NCBI GenBank assembly: GCA_020630615.1
Contig: JAHDBA010000012.1
Location: forward strand, 24,244-88,243
From: Myxococcota bacterium
GTDB taxonomy: Bacteria; Myxococcota; UBA727; JAHDBA01
DNA length: 64,000 bases
Reading direction: 5' to 3'
Below, piece by piece: positions 16,204-26,878 of the stretch. The translations under genes were made by a program, and so were the position numbers. Within the stretch, counting starts at the first letter, position 1. The number at the start of each line of letters is the position of its first letter. Under the pieces are notes generated by a model. It saw only the letters and a list, made by a program, of their open reading frames with translations. It had not been told where the DNA came from and did not search any database.

Positions 16204-18147
16204 TTAGGAACGATCCGCTTCAATGCGTTGGAGCAGGGACGCAAAGTATTCACGAAGTGCAGGGTTCACACCAAAACGCACTTCTTGACGAATCGGCTGA
16301 AGCATTCTCTCCCCAAGGCCTTCAAGAAGGGCTTCTTTCGCCTTCTGCACTTCATCGGAGCTCCCCGAGTGAATGACATCAATCAGGAACTCCGCAGCGC
16401 GTGCCGTTCCGATTCGAGCACTTGCGCGCAAAAGTGTGTGTCGGATGTCAACAGCACTTTCATTTTCATAAAGTTCAATGAGTGGATTGAGCATATCCGT
16501 TCGACTGTGGGTTAGACATAGTTTGAGTGTGTCCTCACGAAGTGCGTCATCATGGAGGAGATTGGAAAGTGCGCGAACCACAGAGCGCCCTGTCTCTTCA
16601 ACCACATTGATGTTCGGGCTCTTCATGACACCTTCCAAAATCTGAAAAGCCTCCTTTGAAGTAATTCGTTTTGTATTTCGTAGTACCGCGTCTGTTAAAT
16701 GGGAGTGCTCGACCTTGGTTAACGCAATTCGCCATTCAAAGGGCATTTCCAAAGAAATAGCGTTGGCGGTACTGGGCTCCCTATCCTTTTCGGTTTTTTT
16801 GGGGGCATCGCTCTGCGTATTGGGCTGAGTCCTGTCCTTATTTTTTGAGTCGCGGACACGTGAACATTCAAGTGCGCAAAGGACAATTAATGCAAAGCGA
16901 CGGTTCGCACGGAATACATTTTGATAATCACCAAGCATCTGCAAGCACGTATCTTCCACATCATGCTTGGATTCATGTGCGATAAGCCAGTCTCTCACTC
17001 GAGGCACATGTGTTGTCGTTGAAGAGAAAAATGCGGGAAGCGCACGTTGGCGTTTCAAAAGTTCAAGGTCGTCGATACGATCTTCAAGCTCTGCCGCGAG
17101 TTCTTGATAGGAATCAAATTTATGTGAAAGCGCATCGACACTGAGCAGAAATTCGTAGCATTGATAGGCAGGTTGCCAGGCCCCAACATTGAGATATGTT
17201 CTCGCCGCGGCGGTCATGCATTGCTCGACCAAGTGGGCGCGAGCAGGATCGGATGCCTGATCGTGCCCGGACTTCTTCCATGCTTCGGCTGCGAGGTGAA
17301 AAAAGTAAGGGTAAAAGTTAAAGGCGTTCTTTTCAGCATAGCGTGCATTTTCATCGAGGACTTGGGCACGTGCATACTCTTCGTTTTGACGTGCGCATCC
17401 ATCGGAAAAGCAGGCGTACCAACGCAGCGTCTCATAACGACGCTTTTGAGCGTCAGACGCACGTATTGCATTTGTAAAACCTTCCGCGAAAAGCTCATAA
17501 CGCCCGAGGAGTTCTCCAAGCTCGGCGAGCGCCAAATAGCATAACTTCGCAGCATCGTTTTGACCCTGACGTGTGAGTTCGTAACCGCAGAGTTCAATCG
17601 AACGAATCACACGGGCCACATCTTCAGTCGTCGATTCTTCGGACTCGATGCGAAGGGTCACGAGCGCAACATGTGAGAAAATGGCATAGAGTTGGGCGTT
17701 CACATCCAATTGCCGTGACAGTTGTGGTTTTTGAAACTCAAGTCTGCGTTCACTAAGTTGCTCCAACATCACGAAATGTTTTGTGGCTTGAGAAGTGTCG
17801 CCTCGGTCCCATGCGAGGTAGGCGGCACGGGCATAGGACTTGCTTTTGATAAAAGAGCGCAAGGCCTTTTCATGAAAACCTTTTCGTAGATAGATATCCC
17901 CAAGCGTACCTGCCGCGCCCGCCGCCTCATAGGTTGCTACGATTTTTTCTGGGTTTTGAACCGAGTAGTCATGAATATAGGCTTGCACCAATGGGTGACT
18001 GGAACCGAGCTCGTCAAGGATTGCATTGAGATTGTCGAGGTACGTTGTCTCCGGGAGATGCAGTGCCACAAGATCGTCCAAGAGCTTGCTTGGGACAAAC
18101 TCAAGCACATCACGCAAAACTTGGGTCATGCTCCCCGGAATCTTCAT
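16204..18147 (-). CDS. Large alpha-solenoid (TPR/HEAT-like) protein
   Basis: 647 residues, almost all amphipathic helix, with no signal peptide and no membrane helix. TPR-like pairs are visible around 75-135 (LGDIYLRKGFHEKALRSFIKS, ARAAYLAWDRGDTSQATKH) and 290-360. The last 130 residues have HEAT-like repeats (VRALSNLLHDDALREDTL, HTLLRASARIGTARAAEFL). A polar, charged linker at about 440-465 separates the two solenoids. Likely a cytoplasmic scaffold or regulator; no catalytic motif is seen. It is convergent with the LysM gene with 48 bases between them. Confidence 0.75.
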   Translation of the reverse strand: MKIPGSMTQVLRDVLEFVPSKLLDDLVALHLPETTYLDNLNAILDELGSSHPLVQAYIHDYSVQNPEKIVATYEAAGAAGTLGDIYLRKGFHEKALRSFIKSKSYARAAYLAWDRGDTSQATKHFVMLEQLSERRLEFQKPQLSRQLDVNAQLYAIFSHVALVTLRIESEESTTEDVARVIRSIELCGYELTRQGQNDAAKLCYLALAELGELLGRYELFAEGFTNAIRASDAQKRRYETLRWYACFSDGCARQNEEYARAQVLDENARYAEKNAFNFYPYFFHLAAEAWKKSGHDQASDPARAHLVEQCMTAAARTYLNVGAWQPAYQCYEFLLSVDALSHKFDSYQELAAELEDRIDDLELLKRQRALPAFFSSTTTHVPRVRDWLIAHESKHDVEDTCLQMLGDYQNVFRANRRFALIVLCALECSRVRDSKNKDRTQPNTQSDAPKKTEKDREPSTANAISLEMPFEWRIALTKVEHSHLTDAVLRNTKRITSKEAFQILEGVMKSPNINVVEETGRSVVRALSNLLHDDALREDTLKLCLTHSRTDMLNPLIELYENESAVDIRHTLLRASARIGTARAAEFLIDVIHSGSSDEVQKAKEALLEGLGERMLQPIRQEVRFGVNPALREYFASLLQRIEADRS

Positions 18148-18337
18148 AACCTGACCTTAGGGTGTCGTATGCAGCCATGCAATTGTCCCATCCCTAAATT
18201 CATCAAGGCCCTAAAAGTGAATTCGAGGCTTGGGCTGACTTTAAAAATGTGTGAGTGTAAAAAAGGGAAGTGGAATGGTGATTGTGATCCGGGCCGGGTT
18301 TGGGACCTGCCACTTCAGAAGTTGGAAGGGGATTTTC

Positions 18338-19225
18338 TTGACTACGATTAGAGATGGCTTTGTGCTGAAAGAATGTCTCGCGCGTTCGTTACGACCAATG
18401 TCTAAAGTTCTGTTGAGCGGCTACCGCCGTCAGGAGTTGGGTGAACAACTTCGTGTTTGGATCGAAGAAAAACTAAAGAGTTCATGTATTGGGGAAGTCT
18501 CGATAGTACCGCCCGAGCCAGAAGATGAAGAGGGGCGTAAGCTTCGTAAAAAAAATCAATGGCAATGCCGTATTCACACCGCACCCATGTCCACGGAAAG
18601 TATCGCAAATGGGTGTGCGAAGGGCTGGCACCGGTTCACAGACGAAGGCTTAAAAAGATGGCTGGTCGACTCTGATCTTGATGTGTTGGTTGCACGAAGG
18701 ACAAACGCTGGCTTAGCGACACTGCTTTTTGAACTTGATTTTGCAGGGAGCATCGTATGGGTTGAGGGTGGGGCTCTATCCGCCCGAGTTGTGCGGGAAA
18801 TGCAAGAGATGAGTCCCAATCCCTTGGTTGATGTATGGCTTTCGACCTCACTCGATCGAGACGAACCCTTGCTCTTACAACGTCTAGAGTCTGAAGAACG
18901 AGCACCAGATCGTCGAGCCAAGGTGAACGCTGCGACAGTAGATTCTTTTAGGGGGCTTGAGCCTTTGGTTAAAGTCGCATCGGCAGAAACGCGTGTTCGA
19001 CAATCAGCACCCGGTGAACTCAGCACAGCCAGTCACCCGGTGGCCAAGAGCGTTGCTCGGGCTGAAACTTCAAAAAATCGACGTTCAATGACTCCGAGTG
19101 CAGGAACGCACGCAGTTGAGAGCAGTGAATCCAACCTTTCACCCTTAGGGCCACCACCCGAGTTGCCTTGGTTGACTAAAATTTCGATACACGATCAAAG
19201 CCCAGGCTGGGAGCTTGATACATGA
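18338..19225 (+). CDS. Unknown protein coupled to mlaF
   Basis: No family is recognised. I chose the TTG at 18338 because GGAAGGGG sits exactly six bases upstream; the frame is open back to 18251. From 18338 it has 295 residues: a globular first half with hydrophobic strands (VDSDLDVLVARR, LLFELDFAGSIVWVEGG) and a disordered Ser/Pro/Glu-rich second half. Its stop overlaps the mlaF start by four bases (ATGA), which argues for translational coupling and a role with the ABC transporter. It has no membrane helix, so it cannot be the missing MlaE permease. It might be a regulator of the transporter or an unrelated passenger. Confidence 0.7.
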   Translation: MTTIRDGFVLKECLARSLRPMSKVLLSGYRRQELGEQLRVWIEEKLKSSCIGEVSIVPPEPEDEEGRKLRKKNQWQCRIHTAPMSTESIANGCAKGWHRFTDEGLKRWLVDSDLDVLVARRTNAGLATLLFELDFAGSIVWVEGGALSARVVREMQEMSPNPLVDVWLSTSLDRDEPLLLQRLESEERAPDRRAKVNAATVDSFRGLEPLVKVASAETRVRQSAPGELSTASHPVAKSVARAETSKNRRSMTPSAGTHAVESSESNLSPLGPPPELPWLTKISIHDQSPGWELDT

Positions 19226-19977
19226 ACCCAATCGTACGAATGCAGGGCGTGCAAAAGGCCTTTGGCAAGCAAGTGATTTATCGTGATCTAAGTTTTGATG
19301 TGCGACCGGGTGAAACACTTTGCGTAATTGGCCCTTCAGGGGTTGGAAAGAGTGTCATGTTAAAGCTTATGATAGGCTTACTCGAAGCGGATGGCGGCGA
19401 GCTTGAGGTGTGTGGTCAGAACATCGCAACCCTTAAAAGCGATGACGCATTTCTGAAGATCCGCCAGCGCGTTGCAATGGTCTTTCAGGGCGCTGCACTC
19501 TTTGATTCGATGACGGTCTTCGATAATATCGCATATCCTCTACGGGAACATGGACTGCTACCCGAAAGTGAGTTGCATGCACATGTCGCTCAAAAGCTCG
19601 AATGGGTTGGTTTGCCTGGGATTGAGCACAAAAGACCCGCAGAGCTTTCAGGGGGCATGAAGAAACGGGTGGGTCTTGCACGCTCGATTGCGAGTGACCC
19701 TGAAGTGGTTCTTTATGATGAGCCGACAACCGGCCTTGACCCGGTCAATTCTCGGCGCATTGGAGACTTGATACAAGGGCTGAAATCCCGGCTTTCCTGT
19801 ACGAGTATAGTGGTCACCCATGATATGGCTCTAGTGCGGCAGGTGTCGGATCGGGTTGCGATGGTTTATGGTGGTGGGATAGTGGCGATTGGACCTTACG
19901 ACGAGTTGATGAATTCGGGGCCCAAAATAGTTAAGGATTTTGTCACCGGTGCTGCTGGAGCAATGAAAATCGCTTGA
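19222..19977 (+). CDS. mlaF: Mla-type lipid transport ABC ATPase
   Basis: 251-residue ATPase of the MlaF/Mkl group, which powers phospholipid transport between the membranes through an MCE complex. Walker A is GPSGVGKS (37-44), the signature LSGGMKKR is at 142-149, Walker B is VVLYDE (162-167), and the D-loop is GLDP. The next gene, an MCE protein, fits. The permease MlaE normally encoded between or before these is absent within the window; the gene ahead is not a permease. Confidence 0.93.
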   Translation: MNPIVRMQGVQKAFGKQVIYRDLSFDVRPGETLCVIGPSGVGKSVMLKLMIGLLEADGGELEVCGQNIATLKSDDAFLKIRQRVAMVFQGAALFDSMTVFDNIAYPLREHGLLPESELHAHVAQKLEWVGLPGIEHKRPAELSGGMKKRVGLARSIASDPEVVLYDEPTTGLDPVNSRRIGDLIQGLKSRLSCTSIVVTHDMALVRQVSDRVAMVYGGGIVAIGPYDELMNSGPKIVKDFVTGAAGAMKIA

Positions 19978-20007
19978 TGTCAACATTAGAAATAGGTAAC
20001 GAGTGAC

Positions 20008-21162
20008 ATGAGAGCTGAAGACAAGCGCAGTGTATTTCGAGTTGGCGTCTTTTTAATCGTCGCATTGGGCTTGCTACTTATGACAGTCTTCATTTTGGGG
20101 CAGGAGCGTAACCTTTTTCAGAAATCGGTGAGACTGAATACACACTTTGAGAACGTGAACGGTCTTGTTGAAGGCTCAATTGTTATGGTTTCGGGCTTGA
20201 ATGTCGGGCAGGTTACGAAAATAGAATTTCCTGGAGAACGCGATCTCTCAAAAGTTCCAAATGCCAAAGCGATTTCCAAGCGAATGGTGGTTGAACTTTT
20301 GATAGGTCGCGATGCACTCAAGCAAATTCGCAGCGATAGCGAGGCGGTTGTTGGAACCATCGGTCTCCTGGGCGATAAGATTGTTGATATTACTTTAGGA
20401 TCGCCTGAAGCCCAGGCGCTGGAAGATGGTGCTTGGATTCAGCCGAGTAACGCTGGCGGTATTGCTGGCGTCATGACCCAAGCTGAGGCTGCGGTTGCGG
20501 AACTGACTGCGGCGACCCAACAAACTCAGGCTATTTTAAAAAGTTTTGAAGAGGCTGGAGGTGGAGCCTCTCTAGCTCGAATGATCGATTCGGTGGCAGA
20601 TTTGGGGGCGGCGATTAACAAAGAAGACGGTCTTTTCCATCAGCTGATTTATTCGAAAGATGGTAAAGAGCAGTATAATATGCTCATGAACGATGTGCAT
20701 GTTGCTCTCTCGACAGGCACAAAAACTTTGAAAGATTTGGACACACTGTTGAACAAAGTCCGCTCGAGTGAGTCTCTTGTCAATGAATTGTTGTTTGGGA
20801 ACGAGGGTAAGGACACACTGGCGAAGGTCAACGCCTTGGTCAGTGATTTGAACAAAACCATGGGGGATGCATCCGGGCAAGAAGGTACATTGCTTCACGC
20901 CTTACTCTATGATCAAGAGGGTGCAGAGACCCTCAACGATGCGCAAGAAGCGGTGAAGGATCTCAAAATTACGATGTCAGAAATGAAGTCAATTGTCGCA
21001 GCAATTGATGAAGGGCAAGGCTCTTTAGGCGCCTTGATCAAAGATCCAAGTGTTTATGAGGATCTAAAGCTTTTGCTCGGTAATGCTCAGCGCAATGTGG
21101 TGTTGAGAACCCTTGTTCGCTATGCCGTGGCGCGCGGTGAAGCAAAGCCGAAGGCGAATTAA
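20008..21162 (+). CDS. mlaD: MlaD/MCE-domain periplasmic lipid-binding protein
   Basis: 384 residues, anchored by one N-terminal helix (about 12-31). The MCE domain (about 38-118) has FENVNGLVEGSIVMVSGLNV and the GLLGDK-VDI-LG end. The rest is a long helical region (150-380) with repeated NEL/LL-D pieces, resembling the coiled helical extension of larger MCE proteins that reach across the periplasm. It is 31 bases downstream of mlaF. Probably binds phospholipids and couples the ABC ATPase to an outer partner. MlaB and MlaC homologues are not seen here. Confidence 0.9.
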   Translation: MRAEDKRSVFRVGVFLIVALGLLLMTVFILGQERNLFQKSVRLNTHFENVNGLVEGSIVMVSGLNVGQVTKIEFPGERDLSKVPNAKAISKRMVVELLIGRDALKQIRSDSEAVVGTIGLLGDKIVDITLGSPEAQALEDGAWIQPSNAGGIAGVMTQAEAAVAELTAATQQTQAILKSFEEAGGGASLARMIDSVADLGAAINKEDGLFHQLIYSKDGKEQYNMLMNDVHVALSTGTKTLKDLDTLLNKVRSSESLVNELLFGNEGKDTLAKVNALVSDLNKTMGDASGQEGTLLHALLYDQEGAETLNDAQEAVKDLKITMSEMKSIVAAIDEGQGSLGALIKDPSVYEDLKLLLGNAQRNVVLRTLVRYAVARGEAKPKAN

Positions 21163-21273
21163 CGGGTTTGAGAGTCACCTCAACGTGTGAACGTGTAAAT
21201 CTTAGGTTTTTAAATGGCGTTTGATCACGCTTTTATGTAAGGCTGATCGTGTATTTTTAACACGAGGAATAAT

Positions 21274-23109
21274 ATGTCAAACTTGAGAATTGGGACACGA
21301 GTCAGTTCGAGCGCCAAGTCGAAGTTGAGAACCGCAATCTTTGTATGTCTTGCAACATTGATGTCATCGACTTCTCTCTTCGCGATATCCAACGGAGAAG
21401 GTACCTTTCCTGTGGAGCGTTTGCGTTTGGCAATGGACCGTGAAGGTATTATCGATGTCGATTGGGCAGCAGTTCGACCGCATTTGAGCTACGATGTGAC
21501 ACTGGCTTTGGGATGGCAGCTAAACCCTCTGAACGTTGCGTTGCGTCAAGCCGATGGCAGCTATTCACGGCCTGCTCACTTGGTACATCATCGGGTCACC
21601 GCACATCTTCTGGGGGCGATATCGCTCTGGGATCGCTTGCAGCTTGGCGTCGAGTTGCCGATTGTTCTGTTTCAAAATCGTGACTTACAAGGTAACGCTT
21701 TTTCAGGGTTATCGACTTCAACAGAACTCGGCGGTGTGGGTGTCGGTGATCTTCGCCTCTCCCCCAAAGTCGGTATTCTCAACCAAGCAAAACATTTTGT
21801 GAATTTGGGTTTTACACCCCACATTACTCTGCCTACGAACTATGGTTTCGATGATGGCCGGATTGCGGCCAAAGAGCAGTATCTGGGCGAGTCCGGGAGT
21901 TGGGGGGATAGCAACACGACTTCTCCGTGGCTTGCCTTTACGGTGACACCTGAGATTCTTCTTTCGAGAGCATTCGGAGATTTTCGTGTTGCGACAAACT
22001 TGGGTTATAAGTTTCGACCGCGAACTGAAGTTGTTGACCTAGAGGTTGATGACGAGATTCTGTATCGTTTGGGTCTTGCGTATCGTCTTCACGACCTTGC
22101 ACCGATTGAGCTCGGCGTATCGTTGGGCGGCACCCTGGGGGCAAACGATGACTCATTCTTCAAAGAGGTCAATGAGCATCAAATGGAGATTCTGGCGATG
22201 ATTACCGCTGACATCGGTTCAAATGCACAGGTCTTCCTCGGCGGTGGTGGAGGGCTCATCGAAGGTTATGGTACGCCGGACTATCGTGCTTTTGCCGGTT
22301 TCCGTTGGGCGCCTAAAGATGACGACCGTGATGGTGACGGTATTCGTGACGACGATGATGCTTGCCCCGACGATCCAGAAGACTTTGATGAGTTTGAAGA
22401 CGATGATGGGTGTCCGGACCCGGATAACGATCAAGATGGTGTATTGGACGTTGACGACAAATGCCCAATGACACCAGGTGTTGTGGAAAACCAAGGCTGT
22501 CCGAAAAATGATGACCGCGATGGTGATGGTATCCTTAACGCGATTGATGAATGCCCAGATGAGCCCGGAACTCTTCGAGCCGGCGGGTGCCCGGACCGTG
22601 ATAATGACGGTATTCCTGATAACATTGATAAGTGCCCGGATGAGCCAGAGGTTATCAATGGTGTTGACGATGAAGACGGGTGTCCGGATGAAGGTGAAGT
22701 CAAAGCGAAGCTTGCGGACGGGCGTATCGATATCCTTGAGAAGGTGTACTTTGATACCGACAAAGATGTTATTAAAGAACGCTCTTACAACCTCTTAGAG
22801 CAGGTTGCTGCGATTATGAAAACGCATCATGAGATTACCTTGCTTGACGTTGCTGGGCATACCGATTCGGATGCTTCGCATGATTATAATATGGATCTCT
22901 CAAGGCGGCGTGCAGCAGCAGTGCGAGCGTTCTTAATTCGCAATGGCGTTGAGGCAACACGCTTGGAGTCCCATGGCTTTGGTGAAGAGCGTCCGATTGC
23001 AAGCAATGCGACTTCGGAAGGCAAGGCCAAGAATCGTCGTGTTGAATTTCTCGTTGTTGAAATGAATGGCAGCCGTATCGAAGGAACGACGACGATTCGA
23101 AGCAACTGA
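21274..23109 (+). CDS. OmpA-family outer membrane protein with TSP type 3 repeats
   Basis: 611 residues. A signal peptide ends near residue 37. The next 300 residues are a beta-barrel-like region with alternating hydrophobic strands and loops rich in Gly and Asp. Then come calcium-type thrombospondin type 3 repeats (about 349-480) of the form DxDxDGIxDxxDxCP. An OmpA-C domain (about 490-600) has the GHTDSD and NMDLSRRRAAAV motifs that bind diaminopimelate in peptidoglycan. It links outer membrane and cell wall. A GAGGA sits six bases before the ATG. Comparable proteins are frequent in myxobacteria. Confidence 0.9.
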   Translation: MSNLRIGTRVSSSAKSKLRTAIFVCLATLMSSTSLFAISNGEGTFPVERLRLAMDREGIIDVDWAAVRPHLSYDVTLALGWQLNPLNVALRQADGSYSRPAHLVHHRVTAHLLGAISLWDRLQLGVELPIVLFQNRDLQGNAFSGLSTSTELGGVGVGDLRLSPKVGILNQAKHFVNLGFTPHITLPTNYGFDDGRIAAKEQYLGESGSWGDSNTTSPWLAFTVTPEILLSRAFGDFRVATNLGYKFRPRTEVVDLEVDDEILYRLGLAYRLHDLAPIELGVSLGGTLGANDDSFFKEVNEHQMEILAMITADIGSNAQVFLGGGGGLIEGYGTPDYRAFAGFRWAPKDDDRDGDGIRDDDDACPDDPEDFDEFEDDDGCPDPDNDQDGVLDVDDKCPMTPGVVENQGCPKNDDRDGDGILNAIDECPDEPGTLRAGGCPDRDNDGIPDNIDKCPDEPEVINGVDDEDGCPDEGEVKAKLADGRIDILEKVYFDTDKDVIKERSYNLLEQVAAIMKTHHEITLLDVAGHTDSDASHDYNMDLSRRRAAAVRAFLIRNGVEATRLESHGFGEERPIASNATSEGKAKNRRVEFLVVEMNGSRIEGTTTIRSN

Positions 23110-23131
23110 TAACAACGCAGTGATGAAATGA

Positions 23132-23160
23132 AAAGAGACTCCGATAGGGGTCTCTTTCTT
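23132..23160. terminator. Bidirectional rho-independent terminator
   Basis: An 11-base stem (AAAGAGACTCC / GGGGTCTCTTT, one G-T pair) with loop GATA lies between the convergent ompA-like gene and metH. T-rich flanks on both sides make it able to stop transcription from either direction. Confidence 0.9.
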
Positions 23161-23212
23161 TATCACGAATGTTGATGCGTTTGCGTCTTCATACCGCAAA
23201 GACCCATTTGAG

Positions 23213-26200
23213 CTAAAGCTCCGATTCGGAAGCGTAACCAAGATTTTCACGCAGAGCCTTCTCAGCTTTGACAAATGGAACGCCACGGGCCTTGGCGTAG
23301 TGGGTGACCTGGTCCAAACCCACTTTGCCGAGATTGAAGTACTTGGCTTGGGGGTGCAGAAAGATGAGGCCGCACACAGCCGCCGGTGGCCAAATCGCGA
23401 AACTTTCAGTGAGCCGAATCCCAAGTTCGTCTGCGCGAAGAAGGTCAAAGAGAGGCTTTTTCAATTCATGATCGGGACAAGCCGGGTAGCCAAAGGCTGG
23501 ACGAATTCCCTGGTATTCTTCTTTGAGCAACGCGTCGTACGAAATATCGTTTGCGCTTTCAAGCCCTACAGCGACACGACACTCATGATGGATTTTTTCG
23601 GCTGCGGCCTCCGCAAGTCGATCACAAAGCGCTTGCAATAAGATCGCATCATAATCGTTGTCTTCACCTTTGAACCTTTCAATTTGCTCCTCTAGAGCAG
23701 ACCCAAAATCAACGACAAAGGCACCCAAGTGATCATCATCACAAACATAATCTGCGAGCGATCGGTACACATCGTGTTTACGGGCTAAACTTTGCTGTTG
23801 GCGCAACATCGGGAAATCATAGCGAGTAGCGTTGTGACGCAGTGTGATTGTTTCTGCATCCCTTGATGCTTCTGTGACAACCAGGCGAGCGTTGCCAAAG
23901 GCATTCGGATTCTCTTCCAATTGATCGAGCATATTTTGCGCAGCGTGATAGAGATCACGTGCGGCATTGCCATGTGTAGGGTCCTCCAAGAGTTGCGGGA
24001 AACGACCTTTAATACCCCACGTGTAGAAAAAGAATCGCCAGTCAATAAAGGGTCTTAAATCCTGAACCGACCAGCGATAACTTTTCTCGCCAAGCCAGTC
24101 GGGAGACACTTTACCCTCAATTTCAAGTGGAAAGGGTTTCGAACAGGACTCAACATAACTTGTTAGTTTCAGTGCTTTCTTTTGAGCATGAAGTTCGCGA
24201 TGCGATTCCTGACTTTTTGAGTTTTCAAGAACGTAGGCGTCACGACTTTCCGGGTTCAACAACGAAGAGACTGTAGCGACTGCTCTGGATGCATCTTTGA
24301 CATGAACGACGGGCGAATCAAGTTCTGGCGCAATTCGAACAGAAGTGTGTCGCGCGGATGTTGTTGCACCACCAATGAGTAGAGGAAGCACAAGCTTTCG
24401 CCGTTTCATTTCTTGAGCCACTGAAACCATTTCATCAAGGGATGGTGTGATTAAACCAGAAAGGCCAACGGCGACTGCGTCATGTTCGACTGCTGCGTCC
24501 AATATCTTTTCTTTGGGCACCATCACGCCGAGATCTACGATAGTGTAGTTGTTGCATGCAAGAACAACAGACACGATATTTTTACCGATATCATGAACAT
24601 CACCCTTCACGGTTGCCATGACGATCGTGTTCTTTGATTTCTCGAGTTCGTCTTGTTGCTGGGCTTCCATGAGTGGTGTGAGGTATGCGACTGCCTTTTT
24701 CATGGCACGTGCACTTTTCACAACTTGAGGCAAGAACATCTTCCCGGCGCCGAAGAGATCTCCGACAACACCCATTGCTTGCATCAGCGGGCCTTCGATG
24801 ACATGCATCGGTGCTTGAAGCTCTGCCAAGGACTCTTTAACATCTTCAAGGATAAAGTCATCGACACCATTCACCAACGCATGTTCAATGCGTTGATTAA
24901 CTTCAAGCTCTCTCCACTTGTTTTCGTTGACCTGCAACTGAGCACCGCTTGAAGCATCAATGCGTGTTGCAAGTTCAAGGAGTGTCTCTGTGGCGGAATC
25001 GTTTTGATTGAAGATTAAAGCTTCGCATGCAGCCCGCAACTCTGGATCCAAAGTGTCGAAAAGCGCGAGCTGCCCTGCATTGACGATCGCCATGTTCAAA
25101 CCAGCTTCGATTGCATGATAGAGAAAGACGGCATGCATTGCTTCTCGGATGCGGTTCTTGCCACGAAATGCAAAAGAAAGGTTTGAGATGCCGCCCGAGA
25201 TGTTGGCGCCCGGGCAAGCCTTTTTGATGGCTCGAGTCCCTTCTATAAAGTTGATACCAAATGCGTTGTGTTCTGGGATGCCGGTGCCGATTGCAAGCAC
25301 ATTGGGGTCGAATACAATATCAGTGGGCTCAAAACCGACCTGGTCGACGAGAATACGATATGCGCGAGAACATATTTCAAGCTTGCGCTCAAGGGTCTCT
25401 GCCTGGCCTTCTTCGTCGAAAGCCATGACGATTACAGAGGCACCATAGGCGCGAACACGCGCCGCGCGTTTGATGAATTGTTCTTCGCCATCCTTGAGCG
25501 AGAGGCTGTTGACGAGGGCTCTGCCTTGAACGTGTTGGAGTCCGGCCTCCAAAATATCCCATCGTGACGAGTCGATCACAACAGGGACACGCGCAATATC
25601 CGGTTCGGCAGCGATCCAGTTTAGAAAGGTTTGCATCGCCTCCACGCCATCGATAAGACCGTCGTCAACATTGATATCGATGAGATTTGCACCACGATGA
25701 ACCTGTTGCCGAGCGATTCGAAGCGCTTCGTCGTAAGCCCCCGCACGAATCAGGCGGGCGAATTTCCGCGAACCTGCAACATTGGTGCGCTCACCAATCA
25801 TTGCGAGACTCACTTCAGGTGTAACGCTAAAGGTCTCAAGCCCCGAATACACTGCATGTTCTCTTGCTTTCGCATTGGAATCGAGCGCGCGCGGCGCAAT
25901 ACCTTTTATGCTTTCAGCAATGGCTCGGATGTGTTCCGGTGTTGTTCCGCAGCAGCCACCCACTGCATTCAACCAACCCTTTTCTGCGTACTCTGCAATG
26001 TAAGAAGCCGTGATCGATGGGCTTTCGTCATACTCTCCGAGCGGATTCGGCAGTCCTGCATTGGGGTAAATACAAAGAGGAAACTTGGAATGCGCGTGAA
26101 ATGTCTCAAGTGAAGGACGCATTGCATCACCACCGGTTCCACAGTTTAAACCAAGATGAAAAGGTGAGGCGTGACGAACCGATTCGTAAAAGGCATCCAT

Positions 26201-26869
26201 CGTTTGCCCCGAAAGGGTTCGCCCACTCGCATCACTGACTGTCACCGAAAGCGCCAAGGGAATTGTACTTCGCTGCTGTAGACAAAAATCATGATGCGCA
26301 AGAATGCAGGCTTTGGCATTGAGCGTATCAAAGATTGTTTCGGCGATGAGATAGTCAACTTTTCCTTGCACCAAGGCTTCAATTTGCTCAAAGTATGCTC
26401 GGTAAACTTCATCAAAGCTTACAGCGCGATATTCGGGTCTCTCAACATCGGGAGAAAGCGAGAGGGTTCGATTGAGTGGTCCGAGAGAACCGGCGACGAA
26501 ACGAGGCTGTGTGGGATCCGATTTGGTGAAGTCATCCGCGGCGCGTCGTGCAATCTTCGCTGCTGCAAGATTGAGTTCGGCCGAAAGACTTGAAAGGCCG
26601 TAGTCTGCTTGACTAATTGCGTTCGCATTAAATGTATTCGTTTCAATCACATCCGAGCCAGCATCCAAAAAGCCACGGTGGATCGACTCAATAATTTCGG
26701 GTTGTGTGAGCACAAGAAGGTCGTTGTTGCCTTTGAGGTCCTGTTCATAGTCCGCAAAGCGACTCGCACGAAAGTCCTTCTCAGAAAGTTGGTGCTTTTG
26801 CACCATGGTACCCATTGCTCCATCGAGAATTAGAATTTTTGACTGCAGCGCTTCACGAAGTGATTTCAT
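23213..26869 (-). CDS. metH: Cobalamin-dependent methionine synthase
   Basis: Full-length MetH, 1218 residues, making methionine from homocysteine with methyltetrahydrofolate and B12. Domains in order are homocysteine binding with zinc cysteines ([10 protein letters not shown], near 305), folate binding ([16 protein letters not shown], near 360), the B12 cap and cobalamin domain (DVHDIGKN with the axial His near 758), and the SAM-binding activation domain ([12 protein letters not shown] near 1126). It starts nine bases after the uvrC stop, so it depends on uvrC transcription; no cobalamin or SAM riboswitch fits in that gap. No frame disruption is seen. Confidence 0.97.
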   Translation of the reverse strand: MKSLREALQSKILILDGAMGTMVQKHQLSEKDFRASRFADYEQDLKGNNDLLVLTQPEIIESIHRGFLDAGSDVIETNTFNANAISQADYGLSSLSAELNLAAAKIARRAADDFTKSDPTQPRFVAGSLGPLNRTLSLSPDVERPEYRAVSFDEVYRAYFEQIEALVQGKVDYLIAETIFDTLNAKACILAHHDFCLQQRSTIPLALSVTVSDASGRTLSGQTMDAFYESVRHASPFHLGLNCGTGGDAMRPSLETFHAHSKFPLCIYPNAGLPNPLGEYDESPSITASYIAEYAEKGWLNAVGGCCGTTPEHIRAIAESIKGIAPRALDSNAKAREHAVYSGLETFSVTPEVSLAMIGERTNVAGSRKFARLIRAGAYDEALRIARQQVHRGANLIDINVDDGLIDGVEAMQTFLNWIAAEPDIARVPVVIDSSRWDILEAGLQHVQGRALVNSLSLKDGEEQFIKRAARVRAYGASVIVMAFDEEGQAETLERKLEICSRAYRILVDQVGFEPTDIVFDPNVLAIGTGIPEHNAFGINFIEGTRAIKKACPGANISGGISNLSFAFRGKNRIREAMHAVFLYHAIEAGLNMAIVNAGQLALFDTLDPELRAACEALIFNQNDSATETLLELATRIDASSGAQLQVNENKWRELEVNQRIEHALVNGVDDFILEDVKESLAELQAPMHVIEGPLMQAMGVVGDLFGAGKMFLPQVVKSARAMKKAVAYLTPLMEAQQQDELEKSKNTIVMATVKGDVHDIGKNIVSVVLACNNYTIVDLGVMVPKEKILDAAVEHDAVAVGLSGLITPSLDEMVSVAQEMKRRKLVLPLLIGGATTSARHTSVRIAPELDSPVVHVKDASRAVATVSSLLNPESRDAYVLENSKSQESHRELHAQKKALKLTSYVESCSKPFPLEIEGKVSPDWLGEKSYRWSVQDLRPFIDWRFFFYTWGIKGRFPQLLEDPTHGNAARDLYHAAQNMLDQLEENPNAFGNARLVVTEASRDAETITLRHNATRYDFPMLRQQQSLARKHDVYRSLADYVCDDDHLGAFVVDFGSALEEQIERFKGEDNDYDAILLQALCDRLAEAAAEKIHHECRVAVGLESANDISYDALLKEEYQGIRPAFGYPACPDHELKKPLFDLLRADELGIRLTESFAIWPPAAVCGLIFLHPQAKYFNLGKVGLDQVTHYAKARGVPFVKAEKALRENLGYASESEL

Positions 26870-26878
26870 GATGCGAGC

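Noticed and set aside
21163..21273. Small hairpin CGTG...CACG before the OmpA-type gene
   Set aside because: Only four base pairs and directly at the ribosome-binding region; too weak to call a regulatory element.
22319..22690. Repeat-rich stretch in the OmpA-type gene, checked as CRISPR-like or mobile repeat
   Set aside because: It encodes thrombospondin type 3 repeats; spacing and sequence vary as protein repeats do, and there are no spacers.
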